Source: Ktedonobacteria bacterium (GTDB lineage: Bacteria > Chloroflexota > Ktedonobacteria > Ktedonobacterales > JACDGC01). From it: a stretch of 45,674 bases of DNA. The notes under the pieces were generated by a model. It was not told the DNA's origin, made no database searches, and was given only the letters and a program-made list of their open reading frames with translations. Below, piece by piece: positions 39,907 to 45,674 of this stretch. The stretch is from NCBI GenBank assembly GCA_027459705.1, contig DAIDHM010000229.1:1-45674 (forward strand), written 5' to 3'. Position numbers and translations under genes: made by a program. The first letter of the stretch is position 1. Each line of letters opens with the position of its first letter.

Positions 39907-41703
39907 TCAGGCGCGGATGTCTTCTACCAGCGAGAGGTTCAGGAAGAGATCGCAGCTCTGGCGTAGGATCGCTGCCGTCGATTCGTCGAAAGCGGCGACC
40001 TCGACACGTACGCCGTGGTCAGAGCAGTAATCGAGCAGTGGCAAGAAATCGCTGTCCCCGCTCACCAGGACGACCGTATCGACCGCGCCCGCGTCGACAA
40101 TACGCACGATATCCATGCACAAATCGAGGTCGAGATCAGCTTTCTTGGCGCCGCTGGAGAATGTCTTGTAATCCTTGGTGGTGATGCGATATCCCAAACC
40201 CTTGACCGCCTGGAGGAAGGCCTGGTCGGCATACGGTTCCGGGCTGGTTGGGCAGTACGCGTGCGCGCGGATCAAGCGACGTTCATTGCGCAGGAAGGTC
40301 AAAAGTTTGCCGAAGTCGATGGGGATGCGCATGCTGCGAGACGAGTAGAGCAGATTGGCGACATCGACAAAGATGCCGACGCGCTCCGTACTGGGCATGG
40401 CGATGGTAAACATCGGCGTGTTGTTCTGGCGGCGCGATTCCGCGATGAAGCGATCCGTCTGCTGCTGAATAGCACTGGTGATGACCGTCGCCAGATGATT
40501 GGGCGAGATGGGCGCCCCGGTATCGCGTTCCTGACGGACGCGCGTTGGCGGCGCCACACGGAACTCGCTGGCGACGCCGCGTGGCGTCGGACCAAACCCG
40601 CGCGCGTAAGATGGTTCGGGCGAACCATACACGGAAGGTGGTTCAGCAGTGGGCGCTGGCATGGCCGGTGGTGGCGCGCTCGGCGGCGGATAGGTTGGGG
40701 TCTGCGGATAGGTCGGCGCTTGATAGATCGACTCGTTGATCGTCGTTGGCGGCAGTGTTGGCGTCGGCGTGGATTTCGGCGCGCTGGCCTGGGCCGTCGG
40801 CTTGGCCGCGGATGGCGCGGAAGTCATGCTGCGCAATTCGGTGGCGAGCAGATCGGCTGGTGTCACCGGCGCATGACCATTGCTGGAATTACCACTGCCG
40901 CGGCGGCGGCGACGGCGGCGTGAAGATTGCGCCTCGCTGGCCGAGACACTGGCATCTTCGGCGTCATCACTCTGCGCATCCGCGTCGAGAATGTCGAGCA
41001 CATTCTCCTCTTCTTCCGTCTGCGTCTCGATCATCTCAAGTTCCGCATCCGGAATGACGACGAAATCCTGATCAGCGGGAATTATTTCCTCAGCGAGATC
41101 TTCCTCAATGGCCGCGCTGGCCTCGGGAAAGAGTTCCGAATTGGTTGATTGGAGGTCTTCCGAGATTGCAGCAGGGGCGCGCTGTCCAAAGAGAGTCGCG
41201 AAAGGCCCTAACCGGCGTGACTCCGTCGGGGCTGGTGCGCTGGTCGGCGTAGTGGGAGGGCGATCAAAGCGATAGCGGCGTTGTGGTCGATTGGTAGATT
41301 CATCCGCAACGGGAGCAGAGGTTGGAACGGGCGGCACCTCGGCTGCCAGCGGTGGGGTGACGGAACTATTCGTCACTGAGGTATCTTCGGCAGTCGAGTC
41401 CATGGTATGCGCGGCAACCGTGTCTTCGACATTCTTCGTGTTTGCACGCCGCCCGCCACGGCGACCACGCGGATTGCGCGTCGCCCCATTTTCCTGGGCA
41501 GCCGGCACGTTCTCTGCGGCAGGTGTGGCAGTGGGTGCTGGCTCCGACGTGAGGGGCAACGGCGTCGCCTCAGGCGCGTGGGCGGCGCGGGATGGACGAT
41601 GGCGCCGACGTGGTGTGCGGCCACTTTCCTGGGCCATGGTCTCGCCTTCAACCGGCGCTGTGGGATTGGTCACTTCAGTCATACGCTGTTCGTTGTTTTC
41701 CAT
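39907..41703 (-). CDS. NYN-domain (LabA/DUF88) RNase-like protein with a long disordered N terminus
   Basis: A 598-residue protein. The last 157 residues (442-598) form a NYN domain of the PIN-like nuclease superfamily, with the acidic metal-binding residues in VGIFVDVANLLYSSRS, KKADLDLDLCMDI and VVLVSGDSDFLPLL. Such domains cut RNA or act as structural RNA-binding units. The first 440 residues are rich in Pro, Ala, Thr, Ser and Glu with two arginine clusters (RRRHRPSR, SSRRRRRRRG), fitting an RNA-binding or scaffold role. No good ribosome site precedes Met 41703; an ATG at 41727 two nt after the stop of a small ORF is an alternative. The longer frame to 41988 looks non-coding. Confidence 0.85.
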   Translation of the reverse strand: MENNEQRMTEVTNPTAPVEGETMAQESGRTPRRRHRPSRAAHAPEATPLPLTSEPAPTATPAAENVPAAQENGATRNPRGRRGGRRANTKNVEDTVAAHTMDSTAEDTSVTNSSVTPPLAAEVPPVPTSAPVADESTNRPQRRYRFDRPPTTPTSAPAPTESRRLGPFATLFGQRAPAAISEDLQSTNSELFPEASAAIEEDLAEEIIPADQDFVVIPDAELEMIETQTEEEENVLDILDADAQSDDAEDASVSASEAQSSRRRRRRRGSGNSSNGHAPVTPADLLATELRSMTSAPSAAKPTAQASAPKSTPTPTLPPTTINESIYQAPTYPQTPTYPPPSAPPPAMPAPTAEPPSVYGSPEPSYARGFGPTPRGVASEFRVAPPTRVRQERDTGAPISPNHLATVITSAIQQQTDRFIAESRRQNNTPMFTIAMPSTERVGIFVDVANLLYSSRSMRIPIDFGKLLTFLRNERRLIRAHAYCPTSPEPYADQAFLQAVKGLGYRITTKDYKTFSSGAKKADLDLDLCMDIVRIVDAGAVDTVVLVSGDSDFLPLLDYCSDHGVRVEVAAFDESTAAILRQSCDLFLNLSLVEDIRA

Positions 41704-41728
41704 GTTCGTGAATTCAAAGCTCCTCATC

Positions 41729-41878
41729 TCAAGGTGGATAACCCCGAGGAGCGGCGGCGCGCGGTGGGGGGTGGGGCGCAGACATTTCGTCGACAGACTC
41801 AGCATATGTTCCCATCGCTTTGGGATGGTTCCGGTCGTCAGACAGCAGTCCACACGCATCAGCCACCAGCGGCACCAT
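41729..41878 (-). CDS. Possible 49-codon ORF upstream of the NYN gene
   Basis: A frame starting ATG GTG CCG CTG, with GAGGAG 12 nt upstream, ends in TGA 1 nt before an in-frame ATG (41727) of the NYN gene. The arrangement would allow translational coupling and explain the lack of a ribosome site at the NYN start. The protein has no recognised family. Confidence 0.2.
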   Translation of the reverse strand: MVPLVADACGLLSDDRNHPKAMGTYAESVDEMSAPHPPPRAAAPRGYPP

Positions 41879-42229
41879 TTAGGCCGCGTTCTCCTCGGTA
41901 ACTTTCGCGGATATGTGCATGCTGGGCAAGTCGCGAATATTGAAATCAGGAGTGAGCGGCGGCGACTCCCTGCGAAATCAATACGCACAGTTTGTTTCCG
42001 AAGCGCCAGGTTCCATAGCTGGCGCAGATGATACCCCCGGCTAGGGCACGGGCTTGAGCGATCTCACCATCAGCGCGCCGGGGCAAGGCATGGGGTAAGT
42101 TCGTCGACGGCGTCCTCCGCATAGCCTACGCAACATGCATCACGCTCTCGTACCGCTATCGGCAACATCTACCCTTCCTGGAATATCCCAGGGGCCTGAA
42201 GGCCGGTGCCAGACGAGCGCGTGTCCATA
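41879..42229. other. Intergenic region between the phosphatidyltransferase and NYN genes
   Basis: About 350 bp with only short frames, none over 60 codons that looks protein-like. No T-tract terminator or strong minus-strand promoter is visible, although a promoter for the NYN gene is expected here. Confidence 0.4.
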
Positions 42230-42898
42230 TCAACGTTGCGCGAGCGGATCGCGCGTGACAGGTGGCATAACCGCAGGTGGGGCGGCGGCGGAGGCAACGC
42301 GTGCCTGACGCCAAACATACACGATACGCTGGATGCCAGTGAATCCCGTCGTCACCACCATCACCCCAAGCACCCACGGGAGCCAACTTTGACCGCCGAG
42401 GAGTAACCCTCCGCCGAGCACAATGACGCGCTCTGGCCGTTCCATCAGTCCAACTTTACACTCCAGGCCCAGACCTTCGGCGCGGGCCCGTGTATAACTT
42501 ACGAGTAGCGAGAAGAGCGCGGTCAAATATGCCAGCGCAATCTCCCAGGAATGCAATGTGCTCGGAACTTGACGATTGACCGCGTAGATCACTCCCAGGA
42601 AGATGAACCCTTCCGCATAGCGATCCAGCACGGAATCAAGAAACGCGCCAAAGACCGAAGTCTTCTGCTGAACACGCGCGACGGCGCCATCGGCCATATC
42701 GAAGAGGCCGGCAACCAACACCATCAAGCCGCCCAGTCGCAATGGTCCCAGCGCGACGAGCAACGCCGCCACTCCATTGAACACTAATCCCAGGAGCGAT
42801 ACAGTGTTCGGTGTCAACCCAGAACGCGCGATAGGTCGCATGAACCTTTCCGCGACTCCCCGCGCCTGACGCTGAAACTCTGCCCCGAACATAACCAC
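42230..42898 (-). CDS. CDP-alcohol phosphatidyltransferase (PgsA / PI-phosphate synthase-like)
   Basis: A 222-residue membrane enzyme that transfers a phosphatidyl group from CDP-diacylglycerol to an alcohol. The family signature DG-x2-AR-x8-G-x3-D-x3-D is complete: DMADGAVARVQQ, then GAFLDSVLDRY. Five to six helices follow. Members make phosphatidylglycerol-phosphate, phosphatidylinositol-phosphate or archaetidylinositol. It lies last in an operon with a PimA-like glycosyltransferase (90 nt gap) and two acyltransferases, as mycobacterial pgsA1 lies beside patA and pimA; an inositol-phosphate acceptor is therefore the best guess. Confidence 0.88.
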   Translation of the reverse strand: MVMFGAEFQRQARGVAERFMRPIARSGLTPNTVSLLGLVFNGVAALLVALGPLRLGGLMVLVAGLFDMADGAVARVQQKTSVFGAFLDSVLDRYAEGFIFLGVIYAVNRQVPSTLHSWEIALAYLTALFSLLVSYTRARAEGLGLECKVGLMERPERVIVLGGGLLLGGQSWLPWVLGVMVVTTGFTGIQRIVYVWRQARVASAAAPPAVMPPVTRDPLAQR

Positions 42899-42988
42899 TC
42901 CTCGCCTAACCTATCATTATTCTACAACATTTTTGCCCGGAGGGGAAATATGCCATCCGGATGGATCTGTCTGGCCGAATGTCACGAG

Positions 42989-44218
42989 TTATCGACGAAA
43001 CAGCCGACGTGGCGAGGGAATGCGCATGCCCCGTGGAAGGGGGTAGACCTCTTGCTGGCGCTCCAGACTGCGGACCTGACTCTCTTCATAGACCGCTTCG
43101 ATCTCTTCGGTGATACGCTGCCAGCTATAGAGTTGGGCGCGTTGACGCCCCTGTTCTCCAATATGTGCGCGCAATTCAGGTTGGCGCAACAAGTGACAGA
43201 CCGCCCAGGCAAGGCGTTCGGCATCGCGTGGCGGCGTCAACAATCCTTCCGCGGCACTCGGAATCACCGTGCGATAGCCAGGGATGTCTGAGGCTACCAC
43301 TGGTGTCCCCGTTGCCATCGCTTCCAGCAAGATTAATCCCTGGCTCTCACTGCCGGTAGCTGGCGCGCAATAGATCGTCGCGCTGGCGAAATAACTGGGC
43401 TTCTCTTCTTCAGCGACAAATCCGACGAAAACCACATCCTGCCAGCCCATTTGCTGCACGAAGCGTTGAAACTTCATGCGCTGCGGCCCATCCCCAGCGA
43501 TGATGAAACGCAGTGGCGGCCCCCCCATGGAAGCATATTGCTCACGGATCAGCGGGATGGCCTTCAGCAAGAAGCGGAGTCCCTTGCGCGGTTCCAATCG
43601 ACTCAAGAAGAGAATGTTGCAGGCCCCATCAGCAAATTGAGGCAGTGGCGCGACCGTCGGTGCAAAGTGCCCGATATCAATGCCATTTGGGATGATATGG
43701 TAATTCGCGGTGAAATGCCTGCTGACATGCGCCAATGCCGCCGAGGAGACGGCGATATAGCCATCAATACGCCGAAATGACGCTTGCAAGAATGGGCTGG
43801 CCATTGCATAGGCTACCGCTGCCGTCGAGGTGCGCTTATTCGTTGAAGCATGGAAGGTCGCCACGCAGGGAATGTGCATTGCCCGCGCTAAACGCAGGAC
43901 GGCCAGGGTCAAGGTTGAGACCATCGGCTCATGGAGATGGATGATATCGAATTGCTCGAAGCGCAGTAGCCGCCGTAAAGAACCCGTCAGTGCTGGAGTA
44001 ATGGCCACGCGCGCGATCGAGCCATTGAGCCGCAAGGGTGCGGTCCACCCGATTTTATAGATTCCAAATTCGATCGGGCGATCGCCGCGTTGTGAACTGG
44101 GAGTGAGGATGCGAACGGAATGTCCGCGATGCCGCAGTTCCGTCGCCAGATGCTCAATATGGGTCTTGACGCCACCGGGATAGCCCCAATCGTAGGGTGA
44201 GACGAGTGCGATCTTCAA
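42989..44218 (-). CDS. GT4 glycosyltransferase, PimA-like phosphatidyl-inositol mannosyltransferase
   Basis: A 409-residue GT-B glycosyltransferase of family GT4. The N terminus MKIALVSPYDWGYPGGVKTH and the blocks RLNGSIARVAI and FDIIHLHEPMV match PimA, which adds the first mannose to phosphatidylinositol from GDP-mannose. The C-terminal donor site has FLSRLEPRKGLRFL and the E-x7-E motif SESQGLILLEAMATGTPVV. The basic amphipathic tail (MRIPSPRRLFRR) could help bind the membrane. It is the central gene of a lipid-glycosylation operon. Substrate assignment rests on motif resemblance plus neighbours. Confidence 0.88.
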   Translation of the reverse strand: MKIALVSPYDWGYPGGVKTHIEHLATELRHRGHSVRILTPSSQRGDRPIEFGIYKIGWTAPLRLNGSIARVAITPALTGSLRRLLRFEQFDIIHLHEPMVSTLTLAVLRLARAMHIPCVATFHASTNKRTSTAAVAYAMASPFLQASFRRIDGYIAVSSAALAHVSRHFTANYHIIPNGIDIGHFAPTVAPLPQFADGACNILFLSRLEPRKGLRFLLKAIPLIREQYASMGGPPLRFIIAGDGPQRMKFQRFVQQMGWQDVVFVGFVAEEEKPSYFASATIYCAPATGSESQGLILLEAMATGTPVVASDIPGYRTVIPSAAEGLLTPPRDAERLAWAVCHLLRQPELRAHIGEQGRQRAQLYSWQRITEEIEAVYEESQVRSLERQQEVYPLPRGMRIPSPRRLFRR

Positions 44219-44274
44219 AGTAACCCCTCCGCACGCAGGCCGCCACGCATGAGCCTATCCTCAGCCAGAGTTCA

Positions 44275-44300
44275 ATACGGTCAATCACACTATACCGTAT
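44275..44300. promoter_or_regulatory. Inverted repeat in the gap before the PimA-like gene
   Basis: ATACGGT (44275-44281) and ACCGTAT (44294-44300) are inverted copies 12 nt apart. A minus-strand TATAGT (44294-44289) falls in the spacer and edge, so this could be an internal promoter with an operator. No -35 is seen. Confidence 0.3.
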
Positions 44301-44344
44301 CAACATCAATAACAGGTAAAATTGTTGATCCGCCAGGAGCAGGG

Positions 44345-45274
44345 TTACCTGGGCGCCGCGGTCGGAATCGGTGCGGTCGGCAGCGTCGCAACTTCGACAT
44401 CCCAGACATCATTCGCGAACACTGCCAACCATTGTTCAGGATGCGCCATGATCTGCTCCTCGAGTACCGCAATCAATGGTTCCAGAGCGGCGCGCACAGC
44501 GGCATCCCCACGCGTCGTCGCGTCGATGGGGGCATGGGCCACGATCAATTGTCCATGGTAGCGCATCAGGCCTTCGCGCCAGGGAAACGAGAAGAGGATC
44601 GGCGCCCCTGTCAGCCGCGACAAGGCCACCGGCCCAATCGGGATACGCGATGGCGCGCCAAAGAGCGGCAACGTCATGCCGCTCTGCTGAACATCGCGAT
44701 CCAGCGCCAATAACACCCCATCGCCAGCGCGCAACGCCGCGATCATCGTCCGCAGTGTCGCACCTTCGTTAATCGGTGGAAACTCCATGCCACTGCGCTC
44801 ACGTTGGGCACGGACCATTGCGTAAAGGTCCGGTGGCGCGAGTGCCTCCGCGGGCGCGACCAAACGTCGCCCACGCGCCAGCTCCACGATGCGATAGGTC
44901 GCCGCTTCAAAGGTATCCGTATGGTATGCCAGAATGATGACGCCCTGGCCACGTGCCAGCACCGCCGCCAGCTCACCATCGTTCGCTACGGGAAATCGCG
45001 CGGAGAAAGCCGCGCCCCAACGTTGCGCAGGGGGGTCAAAGAGATCGACGTAATTCAAGATGAGATGGACAAAACTCTGGCGTGTGACTCGTTGCAAGCG
45101 CTGCGGATCGGCCACGAGGGTGGGGATATGCGCGAGCTTAGCGCGGACACGGACGCGCATACCCGGCAACATCAGCCACATGATCGTCCCGATGGCGACG
45201 GCAAACATACGCGTGAGACGCGCAGGCAGGCGGGGCAGGAGCCAGAATGCCAACCGGTAGCTGGAGGTCTTCAT
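44345..45274 (-). CDS. HtrB/LpxL/PatA-family lipid acyltransferase
   Basis: A 309-residue membrane-associated acyltransferase. It has an N-terminal hydrophobic helix (about 22-40), the catalytic His-x4-Glu motif in AYHTDTFEAA, and the family blocks GVLLALDRDVQ, LFGAPSRIPIGPVALSRLTG and the C-terminal HPEQWLAVFANDVWD. In mycobacteria the homologue PatA acylates phosphatidylinositol mannosides; in Gram-negatives the relatives act on lipid A, of which there is no sign here. Its ATG overlaps the stop of the upstream acyltransferase gene by 4 bp, and the PimA-like gene follows after 126 nt. Confidence 0.88.
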   Translation of the reverse strand: MKTSSYRLAFWLLPRLPARLTRMFAVAIGTIMWLMLPGMRVRVRAKLAHIPTLVADPQRLQRVTRQSFVHLILNYVDLFDPPAQRWGAAFSARFPVANDGELAAVLARGQGVIILAYHTDTFEAATYRIVELARGRRLVAPAEALAPPDLYAMVRAQRERSGMEFPPINEGATLRTMIAALRAGDGVLLALDRDVQQSGMTLPLFGAPSRIPIGPVALSRLTGAPILFSFPWREGLMRYHGQLIVAHAPIDATTRGDAAVRAALEPLIAVLEEQIMAHPEQWLAVFANDVWDVEVATLPTAPIPTAAPR

Positions 45275-45674
45275 AGGTCGGATCCTCCCGGCGCGCTCAG
45301 CGCCGAGGCGTCCTTGCCAGGTATGATAGCGGCGGGTTCCGCGTCATCGGGCCAGAATTGGCGGAACATGTACCATTGGGTCGGATCCTGGCGCACCATG
45401 ACTTCGAAGGCATCGAACAGAGTCTGGGCCGCACGTTGGATATCCGCATCCTCATTGCCGGTTCGCTCGATGATAATCGGCGGAAAAATGCGGCCGAAGT
45501 AGCCATAGATTCCATCATACCACGCGAAGCCCGGGACGATCGCCGCGCCTACTTTGATGGCAATCGCCAGCAATCCACGGGGTATATAGGCCGTTCGTCC
45601 GAAGAAGCGGACCGGAACCCCTTCACCGACCGCCAGGGGCCGATCAATTGGCGTCGCGACCACTTCACCCTGAC
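45271..45674 (-). CDS. Second HtrB/PatA-like acyltransferase, cut by the right edge
   Basis: The visible 134 residues are the C-terminal half of an acyltransferase of the same family. They begin QGEVVATPIDRPLAV, and continue with VPVRFFGRTAYIPRGLLAIA and end QDPTQWYMFRQFWPDD, matching the family's DR and HPEQW positions. The catalytic His lies beyond the edge. The frame is open to the last base. It is translationally coupled (ATGA overlap) to the next acyltransferase, so the pair are either successive acylation steps or a heterodimer. Confidence 0.85.
   Translation of the reverse strand, partial: QGEVVATPIDRPLAVGEGVPVRFFGRTAYIPRGLLAIAIKVGAAIVPGFAWYDGIYGYFGRIFPPIIIERTGNEDADIQRAAQTLFDAFEVMVRQDPTQWYMFRQFWPDDAEPAAIIPGKDASALSAPGGSDL

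Noticed and set aside
41704-41988. N-terminal extension of the NYN protein
   Set aside because: Trp/Cys/Arg-rich, frame-shadow-like composition with no ribosome site at its start.
44345-45674. LpxL-like acyltransferases as evidence for lipid A and an outer membrane
   Set aside because: No lipid A or LPS transport genes are present, and the PimA and phosphatidyltransferase neighbours fit the PatA branch of the same family better.

Overview
The window is GC-rich bacterial chromosomal DNA (roughly 55-60 % GC by eye). It carries about 30 densely packed protein genes and no rRNA or tRNA. The gene set suggests Chloroflexota or a similar deep monoderm-type lineage: a Thermus-type isocitrate dehydrogenase with the C-terminal extension, a MerR regulator fused to a B12-binding-like domain, proteins with long Pro/Ala/Ser-rich disordered tails, a membrane protease with a cytosolic zinc ribbon, and a PIM-like glycolipid operon. 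This placement is inference; no marker gene settles it. Several starts are TTG or GTG with strong GGAGG-type ribosome sites, and several are not the longest possible reading frame.

Layout. 1-4309 (minus): the first exons' worth of a membrane sensor or chemoreceptor running off the left edge, a DUF167 protein, a multi-pass membrane protein, dprA, and the MerR/B12-like regulator. 4310-4898: a divergent control region with a 46-nt near-perfect hairpin. 4899-12705 (plus): an orphan PAS-GAF histidine kinase, icd with a textbook terminator, and an FAD oxidoreductase directly abutting a two-part GT-C glycosyltransferase. 12855-14815 (minus): an HD phosphohydrolase and an M24 peptidase-like protein that lacks metal ligands. 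15100-21558 (plus): a DEDDh exonuclease/GIY-YIG nuclease fusion, an NTF2-like protein, a GlcF-like Fe-S protein and full-length uvrC. 21566-23213 (minus): an EamA transporter and a DUF3267-like protein. 23600-26727 (plus): parA, parB, a flavin reductase and a uracil-DNA glycosylase. 26794-32067 (minus, with one plus-strand gene remnant): the zinc-ribbon protease, a small membrane protein, an RluD-type pseudouridine synthase, lspA and a DksA/TraR-like protein. 32485-35955 (plus): a nickel/cobalt permease and an ABC-F ATPase behind a long leader. 36038-45674 (minus): mfd, a NYN-domain RNase-like protein, and an operon of a CDP-alcohol phosphatidyltransferase, a PimA-like glycosyltransferase and two tandem HtrB/PatA-like acyltransferases, the last cut by the right edge.

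Themes. DNA repair is over-represented (uvrC, the exonuclease/GIY-YIG fusion, UDG, mfd, dprA). The right end looks like a complete enzyme set for an acylated mannosyl phosphatidylinositol-like lipid. The most unusual regulatory structure is the ABC-F leader: promoter, 5' hairpin, a four-codon upstream ORF with an ideal ribosome site, a possible second short ORF, then two mutually exclusive hairpins with a T-tract. This is the architecture expected of ribosome-stalling attenuation of an antibiotic-protection gene.
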